From NCBI GenBank assembly GCA_002786025.1, contig NHNW01000007.1, forward strand, positions 248,001-312,000: a stretch of 64,000 nt of DNA, in the 5' to 3' direction. Both the position numbers and the translations under genes were made by a program. The DNA is from Zasmidium citrigriseum (lineage: Eukaryota; Ascomycota; Dothideomycetes; Mycosphaerellales; Mycosphaerellaceae). This document shows, piece after piece, positions 9,995-20,634 of this stretch. The first letter of the stretch is position 1; each line of letters starts with the position of its first letter. Under the pieces are notes generated by a model. It had not been told where the DNA came from and searched no databases. It was given only the letters and a program-made list of their open reading frames with translations.

Positions 9995-10525
9995 TCATTC
10001 CTTCTTCCACCTCTCATCCCCTCCAATCCTCCCAAACACCCCCGCCAGCGTAGCCCACCGCATCCCATTCAAAAGCACACTAACCGCAACATTCCCCCAC
10101 GTCATCGCATTCCACGCCCTCAAATCCCAAAAATACTCCGCTCCAACTCCCCTATACACCGCATAAATATGGCCCCAGTCTCCCAGCGCCACGGCTAAGA
10201 GGTAGCCCTTCGTGACGGTGGGGTTGCGGGTTTGCCAGCAGGAGAGGAGGGCCATGAAGGCTACGATGAGGATCATGTTGAGGGTTTGGAGGGTGAGGGA
10301 TTCGGCTTGCGGTGGGAAGGTGAGGGTTGGATGAGGCGACTGGGTGGTGTAGAAGGTTTGGGGGTCGTTGAGGCCGGTGAGATAGGCTATGGTCCTGGGG
10401 AGGGTGTTAGTCCTGGTGTTTGATGTTTTGACTGAAATGAGATTGGGGATGGCTCACATTATCGCTGGATCAACGATCCCAAACAGGATGAGTGGCCATG
10501 TAGGGAGGCAGGAGTATCGCGGCAT
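9995..10525 (-). CDS. DUF7704 fungal membrane protein (copy 1), 155 aa
   Basis: Two exons on the reverse strand: 10458-10525 (MPRYSCLPTWPLILFGIVDP...) and 9995-10394, joined across a 63-nt intron (GTGAGC, GACTAAC branch, CCCCAG). The reading phase is 2/1 and gives a continuous protein with four hydrophobic segments and the family landmarks GIVDPA, PPQAESLTLQTLN, GYLLAVALGDWGHIYAVYRG and WNAMTWGNVAVSVLL. This order matches the small fungal DUF7704 integral-membrane family (about 150 aa), whose function is unknown. It is paralogous to the next gene, in the same orientation. Confidence 0.8.
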
Positions 10526-10729
10526 GTCTGAGGGTGCCGAAGGTGTGGAGCGTCGAGTGTCTAGTTGGTGGGCGTCGTGGAAGCGTATTGTTTGGTTCCT
10601 GTTGGTTGAAGGTGTCGAAAGAAGATCAAGAGCTGAGAACTGCGTACATGTGCCAAGTAAGTGGGGCTTGCATGGTGACTGAATTCGTGCAACGGTCCTG
10701 CAGGGGCCGTTCCATCCTCCTCGATACTC

Positions 10730-11261
10730 TCACATGCTCTTCGCCTTCTCGTCTCTCTCCTCGACTTTCCCAAACACTCCCATCAAAGTCCCCAACCTAA
10801 CCACATTCAACACAGCACTAACACCTACACTGCCCCAAACCATGTCATTCCAATTCGCCACATCCAAGAAAGCCTCGCGCCCCAAGCCGCGATACGTCGC
10901 ATAGATATGTCCATAGTCCGCCAGCGCCACAGCCGCCAGATAAGCCTTCGTGGTAAGAGGATTCGTTGTCCAGCAGCATATCAGTGCCATTGGGGCCAGG
11001 AGGAGAAGCACGTTGAGGAGCTGTAGAGTGACGACTTCGGCCTGAGGCGTGAGGGAGGACTGAGTGGGAACGACCACGAATGGAGCTTGAGAGGTGTAGT
11101 AGTGTAAAGGATCGCGAATGCCGACGATGTATGCATACATTCTATCATGTTGCAGGTCAAAAATGATGGTCTCTGTCTATTCGTCGGAAGACTTACAGCA
11201 AGGCCGGTTCGATGATGCCGAAGACGATGAGGGGAACGGGTGGTAGGCAGGAGTACGCCAT
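10730..11261 (-). CDS. DUF7704 fungal membrane protein (copy 2), 158 aa
   Basis: Two exons on the reverse strand: 11197-11261 (MAYSCLPPVPLIVFGIIEP...) and 10730-11141, with a 55-nt intron (GTAAGT, TTTGAC branch, ATAG). The intron sits at the same codon (after EPALL / DPAIM) as in copy 1, which proves tandem duplication of an intron-containing ancestor. It has four membrane segments; the conserved landmarks are LTPQAEVVTLQLLN, AYLAAVALADYGHIYATYRG and WNDMVWGSVGVSAVL. About 200 bp separate the two copies. Function unknown. Confidence 0.82.
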
Positions 11262-11527
11262 CGTGCGGCAGTGAACCTCCTTCTACTTGATCTCAGAAGA
11301 TGCAGGGCAGGTGTGCTGCTTAGGAGCGTGCGGATGCTTCCTTCTTGTATCCTCCCGACTGTCTGATGGTCCTGTGAGGAACGAAGTGCGTTGCTTACGT
11401 CTTCCAAGGATGTTGCAGGGATTCGGAGCGAGCAATCCGATACCGAGGTGGCACGATGAGCCTCCGGATGTCATAGGATGGTGCTTTCGTGTTAAGCGAC
11501 AAACGATCAATTTGCCACTAACTCTGT

Positions 11528-12802
11528 TCAATCGTCTTTCTGCGCAGCCTCCTTGCCATTCCCGTTCGCTTTTTGATCCCTCTTCTCGTTCCAGTCCTCG
11601 AGCAGACCCTTGACCTTCGGGCCCCAGACATCTTCGCCTTCCTTCAGGTCATCGTACTCAAAAACATTCTTTCCAAGCTCGAAAGCGTCTTGCTGCGTAC
11701 GGACAAGCTCCGCCATCAAACCCAACGAGCCAACTGCTGCGCCGAGATCTTGACAAAGTGATCGTACGTAGAATCCTGAGGTGACCTTCATGCGTACCCG
11801 GCAAGCAGGAGCAGGACAGGGTGGTCGACTTATGTTACTTTCAGGGGCGCGTGCGTCTTGAACCTCGGTCTTCTCCGCCGATTCATCTTCCTTTGGAGCT
11901 TTCGATTCGCTTTCGGTGTTGACATCCTCTTCGTCCAGCTTGGATCGCTTCGCGGATGTTTCTTCTGCAGATGTTCCTGCGCCCTGATCGACTTCTTCCC
12001 GCTTCCTCTTAGCTCCCGCAGAAGTATCGTCTTCGTCTGTTGGCGCAGTAGTCTCGCTTGCGTCCAGGTGAAGAGCCTTCTCTGCAAACTTCTTCTCTTC
12101 CTTCTCAGCTTCCCGCTCCGGCCAATGGTACTTGTGAGTCCCGCCGTCCATCCACTCCGTCAGCTCCAGCTCGTGGACTCCTACCGGTCTTTCTTGAATC
12201 TCCACTGGCACCTCCTTGCCCTCTCTGGCGTACTCGTATAGCCTCTTGCCCTGCACTCGCAGTGCTGAGAAGATGGGTGGCTTCTGCATGCCCTTGCCTC
12301 TGAACTTGTCCAACGCCTCCTCTACCATCGCCTTGGTGATATGTCCGTATGGTTTTCGGCCTACGATCTTTCCCTCGGTATCATATGTATCCGTCGCTGC
12401 ACCGAACAAGACCACCGTCTCGTAGCTCTTGGTGCATTCCGTCGTGAAGTGTCCAAGCTGTTTCGTCCCGCTGCCCAATCCAAGAATCAAAACACCCGTC
12501 GCCATCGGATCCAGTGTGCCACCATGCCCCATTTTCACGCTCGTCTCGCGCTTTCCTCGCCATTTGCGCTTCCTCTTCTGATTATGGCTCTCCACCTCTC
12601 GCTTCTCTTGTTCACGGGCAATCCAGGGCTGGAAGAGTTTGGACGGGTTGAAGTGTTCTTGCACATCGCGAATGACTTGTGCAGAGCTTATGGCGGCTGG
12701 CTTGTGGATGGCTACGGGCAGGTTAGTAAGACGGAGTTCACAATGGCTAGACATAGGCCATACCCTACCGAGAACGCCCTCTAGTATGGGGCCAGAAGAC
12801 AT
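11528..12802 (-). CDS. PUS4: tRNA pseudouridine-55 synthase, TruB/Pus4 family, 405 aa
   Basis: Makes pseudouridine at position 55 of tRNAs (and mitochondrial tRNAs in yeast). The TruB catalytic motif GHGGTLDPMATGVL with its Asp nucleophile is present, followed by KSYETVVLFGAATDTYD, QKPPIFSALRVQGKRLYEYAR and the C-terminal GFYVRSLCQDLG. Exon 1 is 12769-12802 and exon 2 is 11528-12711. The 57-nt intron between them (GTAGGG, perfect TACTAAC, CCGTAG) is a multiple of three without a stop; splicing it gives GVLAIHKPAAISSAQVI, the expected Pus4 N-terminus, whereas reading through inserts 19 foreign residues. A long acidic insert (about residues 230-310) is Glu/Asp/Lys-rich and probably disordered. 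Confidence 0.9.
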   Translation of the reverse strand: MSSGPILEGVLGRVWPMSSHCELRLTNLPVAIHKPAAISSAQVIRDVQEHFNPSKLFQPWIAREQEKREVESHNQKRKRKWRGKRETSVKMGHGGTLDPMATGVLILGLGSGTKQLGHFTTECTKSYETVVLFGAATDTYDTEGKIVGRKPYGHITKAMVEEALDKFRGKGMQKPPIFSALRVQGKRLYEYAREGKEVPVEIQERPVGVHELELTEWMDGGTHKYHWPEREAEKEEKKFAEKALHLDASETTAPTDEDDTSAGAKRKREEVDQGAGTSAEETSAKRSKLDEEDVNTESESKAPKEDESAEKTEVQDARAPESNISRPPCPAPACRVRMKVTSGFYVRSLCQDLGAAVGSLGLMAELVRTQQDAFELGKNVFEYDDLKEGEDVWGPKVKGLLEDWNEKRDQKANGNGKEAAQKDD

Positions 12803-13148
12803 TGTGTGAGCTGTTGATGGGTTGATTGATTTGAGGCTACGCCAAATGATTTGGCGTCCGCCCATGTGTTTTAATAGCGAATGTGGTGAGTATATGCATG
12901 TGATTGTGGAGCTCTAAAGTGAGTGAGTGAACTTTTGGTGCAGCCGTCGATCGGCGTTCTCGGCTGTTGCTCCGGCTCGCGTCAAAGCTTCGCGACGATC
13001 CGGCGTGTGAGGAGCGCGTGGCTAGCAGACCCAGACCTCAGCTCGATTCCACTGCCCACCACCTTTCAGCGACATTGGAATGCCAGGAGATGATCATCCA
13101 TGATTTTCGGACCATCGAAAGCATCGAGAAGCCTCTGCGACCGACATA

Positions 13149-14789
13149 ATGTCCAAGCCGATTCCTGAGAGCGACGTCCTCGCGCCGCGCGACCCTTCTC
13201 TCGACGAACTCACCGACGAATGGCCTGAAGTCACCCTCACCAACGCGTACGCTCACGTCCCCGGCGACAACAAAATACTCACAAGCGTTCTCGAAGCGGC
13301 GGCGGGCTTCCCTGTCACTGTGATCGGGCAATTGGATCCGCTAGACACTGAAGATGCCCACCTCTACAAGAACGATCCGATCAAGAAGCGCACGACAATA
13401 GTTCTCGAAAGCGTATACACATTCTCCTACGGCCAGTATGGCGATGGCAGTATGGCAATCTGGGCAGCCGGCAAGGCTGGCTGGTTTGAGATCCGCCCGT
13501 CGAAAGCCTACCAGAGCATATACTACCAGATGGTGGATGCGATAAAGACATTGTATTTCATCGCCGACTCGTACAAGACCCCACGAAAGAAAGGCAAGGG
13601 CAAGAATGCCGTCATACTACCCAGCTACACGCCAACTGAACTCTTCAGGAAGTACGCTGCAGAGGAGCTTGGCACGTCAAATGGAGAGGAGGGCATGGAG
13701 CAAATTCATGCGCACAAAGATTTCCTGATCTTGGCGATGCTCAGCGGGAAGGAAGGGCTGTCTTGGAGCACGACTGGAATATATGTACATCTCAGGAAGC
13801 ACTTTCCTGAGGACTGGAAAGAAATGAAGCAGCGGCTGAAAGCGCCTGCGGAAGCAAAGGTCTCGAAACCAAAGGGCCGGCCAACAAGACAAGGATCAGT
13901 CGAATCTAGCTCAACAACGAGTAGCTTGAAGAGGAAACGAGGGGCGGCACCAAAGCAGGCTGTCGAAGTCATTTCTCTGGATGGCAGCGCAGAGAGCAAT
14001 CCCGACGAAAGAGAAGATCTTCTTCTGGCAGCCGTTGAAGACGCATCGCCTCCAGCGAAACCCTCGAAAACGAGCCAGCCTACGAGACGAACGCGGCAAA
14101 ACTCGGTGATGGAGCAAATAGACAACGTCGCGACACCCGCGAAAGACGAGGATACTGACGAGGAGACGCGCCTGCGAGCACGCAAGAACAAATCATCACT
14201 TCGACCAAGGGCAAGCAAAGCTACCAAGAGCGCATCGAGAAATGGTGGGAAGGGCTTGGCAGCAGCAGCAGACGATGACTCAGCTTCTGAGACGGCAGAC
14301 TCTCCCACTGGAAAGCGGAAACTTGAGGATGGACAGGAGTCACGGAGAAATTTCAAACGCCGCAACAGCAAGCCGCATGACGATGAAGGCATTGACATCC
14401 CCACGTCGCCTTCGGTATCCGGGGATGCAGACACAGGTACACTTGATGTAACCGATCTGCCGCTCCGTATACTTCAAAACGCGGATCCAGTACAAGAAGA
14501 CACGTGGGCTTGCGCATTGGATGGATGCACGCACAAAGTATACGGCGCATCGCGACCGGAATCCCAGCGACTCATAAAAGAGCACTACGTATTACACGCC
14601 TACGACGACGACGAGCGCGTGAAGATGGTGAAAAAGTTGGCAGCCCCAAGTCTGCCTGCAAGTCATCTGATGGAGCGGGTAAAGCAGCAGGCGAAGATTG
14701 AGGGTTTTCCTGGCAGCAGGCAAATGGCTTCGAGATATCCCGACACTGCAATAGCACCTGGGATTGCGACTGTACAGCAGAGGTACTAG
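13149..14789 (+). CDS. RFTS/DNMT1-RFD-like nuclear protein with C-terminal zinc-finger-like module, 546 aa
   Basis: The N-terminal 200 residues fit the replication-foci-targeting-sequence (RFTS, DNMT1-RFD) domain as found in stand-alone fungal proteins: EWPEVTLTNAYAHV, then a hydrophobic core around YGDGSMAIWAAGKAGWFEIR and YYQMVDAIKTLYFIAD. The middle (about residues 235-430) is low-complexity, basic and Ser-rich with AT-hook-like and nuclear-localisation-like patches (LKRKRG, KPKGRP). The C-terminus has a Cys/His cluster (WACALDGC...H...HYVLH) that could bind zinc. In fission yeast the RFTS protein Raf2 belongs to the CLRC H3K9 methylation complex, and Neurospora DIM-7 plays that part; whether this gene is their functional equivalent is an inference. 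It is intronless and has no methyltransferase domain. Confidence 0.6.
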   Translation: MSKPIPESDVLAPRDPSLDELTDEWPEVTLTNAYAHVPGDNKILTSVLEAAAGFPVTVIGQLDPLDTEDAHLYKNDPIKKRTTIVLESVYTFSYGQYGDGSMAIWAAGKAGWFEIRPSKAYQSIYYQMVDAIKTLYFIADSYKTPRKKGKGKNAVILPSYTPTELFRKYAAEELGTSNGEEGMEQIHAHKDFLILAMLSGKEGLSWSTTGIYVHLRKHFPEDWKEMKQRLKAPAEAKVSKPKGRPTRQGSVESSSTTSSLKRKRGAAPKQAVEVISLDGSAESNPDEREDLLLAAVEDASPPAKPSKTSQPTRRTRQNSVMEQIDNVATPAKDEDTDEETRLRARKNKSSLRPRASKATKSASRNGGKGLAAAADDDSASETADSPTGKRKLEDGQESRRNFKRRNSKPHDDEGIDIPTSPSVSGDADTGTLDVTDLPLRILQNADPVQEDTWACALDGCTHKVYGASRPESQRLIKEHYVLHAYDDDERVKMVKKLAAPSLPASHLMERVKQQAKIEGFPGSRQMASRYPDTAIAPGIATVQQRY

Positions 14790-15112
14790 GCGTTCGCGGT
14801 GTGATTTACGATGTTAGGAAGAAATGACAGGATTGGGATGGCGTTCTGCGACAGGCTACTATTGGGATGATACCACTTCTGCTCAGGGAAAGGGGACTGC
14901 AATCGGGGACACTGTAAATCAGAGAGCATAGGATGCTCGCTTGTATATCAATTCAACTCAGAAAAGCACTCTGTTTGTGTATTCAAGTTCCTTGAATCAT
15001 GAAATCCTACGCATGTGCAACTTGCGACAACAACCTCCAACGCCTCGCTAATTTCAATTCCCATTCCCCATTAATCATCACAAGACGAAACAGTCTCCGC
15101 CACGACCAAGCT
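14790..15112. other. Intergenic, convergent 3' ends
   Basis: About 320 bases between the 3' end of the RFTS-like gene and the 3' end of the HSBP1 gene. Nothing else is seen; it should hold both 3' UTRs. Confidence 0.5.
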
Positions 15113-15501
15113 CTACTTGTCGTCGCCACCACCCTCTGCCTGCGCCGCGGCCGCTGCATTCCCGGCTTGGATCTGCGTCTCTAAGGCATCGAGCCGTTTG
15201 GACATGTCGTCCACTGGAATTCAGTCAGCATATACAACGACATAGGAGGAAAATTTTGGGTTGCCTACTTTTCGCTAAAATCTCCGCCGACACATTATTG
15301 AATTTGGAGGAGAGCTGGTTGAGGAGGTCGTCCACTACCGCGACCAATTCGGAGGGTTGCGTTGAGGATTGGGAGTTCTGTGATTGAGGTCAGAGTCCCA
15401 GAGTATCCTTGGTGGAAACCAATCAAATTACGTACGGGCGAATCTGTGAGGTTTAGTTTGTTGACCTGGGCGGACAAAGATGCTGAGTCGTCGGAGGCCA
15501 T
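15113..15501 (-). CDS. HSBP1: Heat shock factor-binding protein 1 homologue, 91 aa
   Basis: Small coiled-coil protein that in animals binds and damps trimeric heat shock factor 1; the fungal role is less studied. Three exons on the reverse strand: 15436-15501, 15269-15377 and 15113-15213, with introns of 58 nt (GTACGT) and 55 nt (GTAGGC, GCTGACTG). The product is found only after splicing: a short Ser/Asn-rich N-terminus, then the HSBP1 heptad core ELVAVVDDLLNQLSSKFNN followed by VSAEILAKMDDMSKRLDALE, and an Ala/Gly-rich tail ending GGGDDK. The length matches the family (about 75-100 aa). It is divergent from PFA3, with about 450 bp between. Confidence 0.9.
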
Positions 15502-15950
15502 GGTGCAGATGGAGAGCGGTGAGCGGATCCGCGGGAGCAGCTTGGATTGTATTGTCTGAACGGTTTCAGTACGCGTCGAGTATTCTGTTGTATCGTCTTT
15601 AGCTTTGAGAGCGGTTCCGGTGTTGATTGGGGAGTTCGTGAGATGTTCGGAGCATTGTGTCGAGGAAGTGATGTTGATATCGAGGCGGGAAAGACCGAGC
15701 CGAGCCGCTGCTTAGCGCTCCGCCACGTGCGCTTGCGCTCTTCCGGATTCACGGTCGCGACTTGCGTCTTCGAGTTGGCGGTGCAAGTTGCTGACGTACT
15801 CAACGAGCCCCATTCTCATTGCCTTCTGCCTTGTATTATATTCATCTTGCCGTCTTGCTCCCCCGATCAAAAGGCAGGCCGACCTACGACATCCACCCCA
15901 TCGCGCCGTCCGACATGCATCCCTTACATGCCTCATAGCCTCGCGCCGCC

Positions 15951-17702
15951 ATGCCATCCACCTCCTTCGCGGATATGCCCACCCTGGCCCAGCCGAGAAC
16001 GTCTCAGGCACCCTCGCCGCCCTTCCACCGCCGACGAAAAAGCTGGGCCCGAAGGATCGAACGCTGCTGCTGCCAAACCTTCGCCTACTTCCCACTATTA
16101 TTCGTCTACGGCCTGACAACATGGGCCGTCTACGTAGAAGTCGACGTCTCCTTCCTAGGCCTGCACAACGGCCTGGCATACCTCCGCGCAGGACTCGGCA
16201 TACTCCTCTACTCTCTCGCCAACGTCTCGTACACGATCGCCGTCTTCACGAGTCCCGGGTCGCCTCTGGATCCAAGGCAGGATAATAGCAATGTGGGGAT
16301 CGGAGGACGCAGGAAACGCGGAGGCTACGAGGGTCTGCCTACCTATGAGGAAGAGCCAGACTCACCCGATGGACCGGTGCCGCGAGAATGGATGACGAAT
16401 GCTGTGACGGCGAAGAGCACGGGTAAGCCCCGGTTCTGCAAGAAGTGTCAGTGTGTGAAGCCGGATCGGACGCATCATTGCTCGACGTGTGGGAAGTGTG
16501 TGCTCAAGATGGATCATCATTGTCCTTGGCTGGCGACTTGTGTGGGAATGCGGAATTACAAGGCGTTCATCTTGTTTCTGGTCTACACGAGCTTGTTCTG
16601 TTGGTTGTGTTTTGGGGTTTCGGCTTGGTGGGTCTGGGCTGAGATTGTGGATTCTGCGCGGATGGAAGAGGGCATGCGGGTGGTAAATACGATTCTGCTC
16701 GCTGTGTTGGGAGGGATCATTGGATTGGTCTTGTCTGGGTTCACGGGTTGGCACGTTTATCTCATGATGACTGGCCAGACGACGATTGAGAGCTTGGAGA
16801 AGACGAGATATTTGAGTCCTTTAAGGAAGAGCATGGAGCGATCAGTCCAGCCTGGCCGCAACTATCTCGGAAGCCAAACCGATGGTGCTCCAGAAGACCA
16901 ACCGCTCGGCGAACGTCTAAAAGAAATCCACGCAAACGCCCTGCCAGGCGTTCTCCGCCCAGAAGAAGGCGAAATGTCCCTCACGTCATCCCGCAACCCC
17001 AGTCCCATTCCACCAGCCCCAGCAGCAATCAACAGCTCACCCGCTCAAGAAAGCCTCCAACGGACTTACGCCTCCCTGGAAGCCCAGCGCGAGCGTGAAA
17101 GATACAACCTCTACCTCGACGAACAAGACAGCGACAAAATGCCCAATGCCTTCAACATGGGCTGGAAACGCAACGTCTTGCACGTCCTCGGCCGCAACCC
17201 CATATACTGGTTCCTCCCCGTCTGCAATACCACTGGAGACGGCTGGGAATGGGAAGTCAGTCCCGACTGGACCGAAGCCCGGGATCGTATCGGTCGGGAA
17301 AGAGAGCAAAGAGCTCGAGAGGAGAGCTTCTGGAACCAGCAGAACGCCGCACAAAGCCAGGCGATGCGCAATTTCCAGCCTCCGAGGGATAGAGACTGGA
17401 AATGGAAACCAGGAGCTGGGTTCGTGGATCAGCAAAGGAATGTGCCTCCGCCTCCCAGGGGTAGTTCGTACATGAACGGAAGCGCCGGGGAAATTAACGA
17501 AATGCAGCCGCTTGACAGGCGGAAAGGCAGTGATGTCGACGGGTATGATACGTCGAGCGATGAGGATGTGTCACGACGGCAGCAACGACTACAACAGAAC
17601 GGGACGGCGAATTGGAATGATCTCCCGGATGACTTTCTTGCTCCGAGGACGAGCCAACAGGGGAATCGGAGTCGGAGTCGGGGGAGGACGAAGGGGGATT
17701 GA
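15951..17702 (+). CDS. PFA3: DHHC palmitoyltransferase, Pfa3-like, 583 aa
   Basis: Integral-membrane S-acyltransferase that palmitoylates proteins such as the vacuolar fusion factor Vac8 in yeast. An N-terminal Cys cluster (RCCCQ) precedes two membrane segments (about residues 48-65 and 80-103); the catalytic Cys-rich domain runs from about residue 162 ([20 protein letters not shown]) with DHHC at 188-191 and GMRNYKAF after it; then two more membrane segments and the TTIESLE motif. The C-terminal 280 residues are a polar, probably disordered cytosolic tail with NPIYWFLPV and a Pro/Ser/Arg-rich end. It is intronless. Topology and motif order fit the Pfa3 branch; paralogue assignment is less sure than the enzyme class. 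Confidence 0.88.
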   Translation: MPSTSFADMPTLAQPRTSQAPSPPFHRRRKSWARRIERCCCQTFAYFPLLFVYGLTTWAVYVEVDVSFLGLHNGLAYLRAGLGILLYSLANVSYTIAVFTSPGSPLDPRQDNSNVGIGGRRKRGGYEGLPTYEEEPDSPDGPVPREWMTNAVTAKSTGKPRFCKKCQCVKPDRTHHCSTCGKCVLKMDHHCPWLATCVGMRNYKAFILFLVYTSLFCWLCFGVSAWWVWAEIVDSARMEEGMRVVNTILLAVLGGIIGLVLSGFTGWHVYLMMTGQTTIESLEKTRYLSPLRKSMERSVQPGRNYLGSQTDGAPEDQPLGERLKEIHANALPGVLRPEEGEMSLTSSRNPSPIPPAPAAINSSPAQESLQRTYASLEAQRERERYNLYLDEQDSDKMPNAFNMGWKRNVLHVLGRNPIYWFLPVCNTTGDGWEWEVSPDWTEARDRIGREREQRAREESFWNQQNAAQSQAMRNFQPPRDRDWKWKPGAGFVDQQRNVPPPPRGSSYMNGSAGEINEMQPLDRRKGSDVDGYDTSSDEDVSRRQQRLQQNGTANWNDLPDDFLAPRTSQQGNRSRSRGRTKGD

Positions 17703-18142
17703 TGAAGGTGATGAGACTTGTATTGATATTGAATTGTACAGAAATGAAAGAACCAAGTATCGTTTCTCAGGGTTCTATTCGCTGTAGGTGTCCACGTGCC
17801 TTTAGCACCCTGAGTGTCTTCGGCTGGCTTATTACAGTTGGCCTACTCTCAGAAGGCATGGGGCCGCGTGATTGAGAATGACAAATGCAGACGGGCTAAG
17901 TACGTGGCACAATCTTCATGTCCATTCAGCAAAGCTACGTGATCCTCTCAAGCCAGTCATGGTGCGGACACATCGATCCACACTCCCGCATCTATGTCGA
18001 GCGACGCCATAAGCGTCAACGCACAGTCGCCGTAAAGCAATTGACTACTGTGCTTTGCCCGTACCCCGTTCGGTGTCGATTTGTCTCCGTGTTATGTTCG
18101 CAACCTCCACAATCTAAGCGGTCATCATGCTGTTGGATGGCA
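17703..18142. other. Intergenic, convergent 3' ends
   Basis: About 440 bases between the 3' ends of PFA3 (forward) and the MYND gene (reverse). No gene or RNA is recognised. Confidence 0.5.
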
Positions 18143-19039
18143 TCACTGCTTCGGTGGCGCCTCGCACAGCTTCTTGTGGGTACCCCAGTGCTCTTTCTGG
18201 CAGTCCTTGGAGCAGTACTTGCGGCTCTTGCACTTAGCGCAAGTCAGCAAAGCCTGACCCTCCTTACCCTCAGCCGCGCCACATCCACCGCAAACTCCCT
18301 CTGGCTTCTCCTTCTTCATGAGATCCATCTTCTTCTGGATCTTGTTCTCCAGGGCGCTGTTGTCGGGGGCTCCGAAGAGGCTGAAGGCAGATGGGACGTT
18401 GAGACCGCGGTACTCACGGCCTGAGTCGTCCTCGTCGTCGAGCGAGTTTGCGGCGTCGATGATGCTCATCTGGCGAAAGCTGTAAGGAACGCCATCCCTG
18501 AAACCGTGTGGGCTGTTGAGTGCTCTATCCATCTGCTTGAGAGCATCGCTCGGCAGGCCCACCTTGAGAAAGACGCTGCGAAGGGCCTCGATGAACTCCT
18601 GCTTCAGGGTGCAGCCGAGCATCATGGTACAGGCGCCGAGAATGACGAGTACGTAGCCTGGAGGAAAGAAGTCGTCTTTTCCGGGTGGAGCCAATGCTTT
18701 CTTGGTCCACTTCTGGATGAGCTTGTCAAGCTCGCCAGTGGACTCGATGTGGTTGCGGACGAACTCGCGGTCGGTGCAATGGTCGCCGTTGATGCTGTAG
18801 CGGATGCGAAACTCGACCGAGTTCCGGTAGTCTTTCTCGTCATGCTTGATGCCCTTCGCCTCTTCCTCAGCCTTCAGCTTGGCCTGGGCAGCCTCCTCGA
18901 GCTTGTGAAGGCCAAGCTCGGCGTCGAGGTCGCCGACCATATCAAGATCGTGGTCAGACTCGAAGAGTCCGTAACCCTTTTTCACGTAAGTACCTCTGCA
19001 TGATGTCTCCTTCAAACCTCGACTCACCCAGGCACCCAT
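18143..19039 (-). CDS. MYND zinc-finger protein, 281 aa
   Basis: The C-terminal MYND finger is complete: CGGCG, then CAKCKSRKYCSKDCQKEHW and HKKLC, the C2-C2-C2-HC ligand order. The N-terminal part matches the fungal family that begins MGAWGYGLFESDHDLD. To get that start one must splice a 51-nt intron (18977-19027: GTGAGT donor, TACTTAC branch, AAAAAG acceptor) between a 12-nt first coding exon (19028-19039, MGAW) and exon 2 (18143-18976). The intron is a multiple of three without a stop, so the unspliced frame also reads through. MYND fingers bind proline-rich peptides; the partner here is unknown. Confidence 0.82.
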   Translation of the reverse strand: MGAWVSRGLKETSCRGTYVKKGYGLFESDHDLDMVGDLDAELGLHKLEEAAQAKLKAEEEAKGIKHDEKDYRNSVEFRIRYSINGDHCTDREFVRNHIESTGELDKLIQKWTKKALAPPGKDDFFPPGYVLVILGACTMMLGCTLKQEFIEALRSVFLKVGLPSDALKQMDRALNSPHGFRDGVPYSFRQMSIIDAANSLDDEDDSGREYRGLNVPSAFSLFGAPDNSALENKIQKKMDLMKKEKPEGVCGGCGAAEGKEGQALLTCAKCKSRKYCSKDCQKEHWGTHKKLCEAPPKQ

Positions 19040-19364
19040 GGCTGTTGCGGTTGGTTGAAGTGGACGCGGGTTTTGGGAAAAGTGTTGCAGTGCTGGTTTA
19101 GAATCGTCAGCGAGACACGTCAACTAAGGCAAACGCGACACTTACTTGAGAGTCTGGTATGTCGGGCGGTTGGAGAGTTGTCGGTGGTTGGAGGATTGTG
19201 CGTGAGAGGAGAAGTGATTGCTTCTGAAAGTTTGTTCTGCACCTTCCGTTTGACGCGCTCAAGACGCAGGCTGCCGCGCACGTGCAGAACGCTGAACGCG
19301 CATGATATCGACACACTAGAACCTGGAAGCGAATTGAATTATACACACCTTTATCAACCCCCCT

Positions 19365-20634
19365 TCACATCTTCGCGCGCTTGCTCTTGCCGGGCCTCTT
19401 GCTGCCCGGCTTGCCTCCCTTCATCTTCTTGACCGAGAATCCGCTCAAATCGTTCGTCGACTGAGCATCGTTTGACTTCTTGTACTTCTTCTTGCCACCA
19501 TGTCCGTACTGCTCGTTCTTCTTTTGCCGCTTCCTGTTCGGCCCCTCGCCTGCTCCCTTTGCCCTTCTCACTGCCCGGTCTGACTTCGCGGTGGTTGCAG
19601 CATCTTCCAAAGCGACGTCGAACATGTCCTCCTCGTTGGCCGTCAGATCTGCGCCTTGTCGTTCTGTGAAAAGTCAGTAGCTGTCAATTCGGAAAGCTTT
19701 GGTTGAACTTACTCCTCTTGAGCGTGTTGATCCGATCAAGCGTCTCCCTCTTCTCCTTCTGCCTCTCTTGCAACTTCGCCACCTGCACCGCCTTGCCGTA
19801 CTTCTTGAGATCTCTTTGTCGCTTAGCCTCCGCACTAGCCTTCTTCCGAGCTGCCTCATCCAGCAGCTTCGTCCGCACCTTGCCCATCTGCTCCTCAGAC
19901 TTCACCATCTCTGCGAAGTAGTCCGTAGGTCGACTGAATGGGACACCTTCCTTCTTCAGCCGACTCCTAGCTTCTGTCACGGCCTCGAGACATTGGTTGT
20001 AAAATTTCTCTTCCCGCTTCAGATCGTCCTCCACATCTTCAACCTCGGTGGGCTCAGCTGATGTGACCGATTGCACGGCGGAGAACGGTAGGCTGGACGG
20101 AAGAGCGAATGATTTGAGTGATCGTAGCAATGCAGAGGTGTTGTTGATCGTTAATCGCTGGTGGGGAATGACGTCTGCTCGATCCTCTGAAGCCAGCGAC
20201 TCGATGTCTGAAAGTGGTATGTCGTCTCCGTCTTCGTCCCCTTGCGCCTCGTCTTCGTCTTCGGAGTCTGAGTCTGATTCGTCCTCCATAGCGCCTATCT
20301 CCACACCACCTTCCTCGTCCTCTTCGTCAGCATCCTCGCTTTCCTCAGTCTCCCATCCGTCCGCCTCTCCAGTCGCCTTTTCTCTGATCTGAGCGCCGTT
20401 CGCGGCGATCTTTTCTCGCTGGAGCTCCGCAGGATCGTCGGCTAGCGACTGCGCCTCATCGTCCTCCTCTTCGCTTGCTACAGCATCCTCCAGCGCGCCG
20501 ACATCGACCTTGGACTGCTTCTTGTCCTTCTTCCTCTTTTCTGCCTGTTTCTGCAGCTTTTTCTGATGCTCGAGCTTGTGATTGACGCCCTTATGTCGGT
20601 CCAGAGCAGCCTTTAGTTTGAGATCTCGCGCCAT
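19365..20634 (-). CDS. EBP2: rRNA-processing protein EBP2, 406 aa
   Basis: Nucleolar protein needed for 27S pre-rRNA processing and 60S subunit assembly. Two exons on the reverse strand, 19713-20634 and 19664-end joined as 19365-19663, across a 49-nt intron (GTAAGT, CTACTGAC, TTCACAG). The join gives the family signature RINTLKRKRQGADLTANEE then MFDVALEDA. A lysine-rich start (MARDLKLKAALDRHKG), a long Glu/Asp stretch (about residues 50-150), the conserved core KFYNQCLEAV...GVPFSRPTDYFAEM, coiled coil and a very basic tail (GGKPGSKRPGKSKRAKM) are all typical. Start ATG 20634 is preferred over in-frame upstream Mets that lie in the shared promoter with IMP1. Confidence 0.93.

Noticed and set aside
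13706..14434. Reverse 242-codon frame opposite the RFTS-like gene
   Set aside because: Ser/Ala-rich antisense shadow of the low-complexity linker; no domain.
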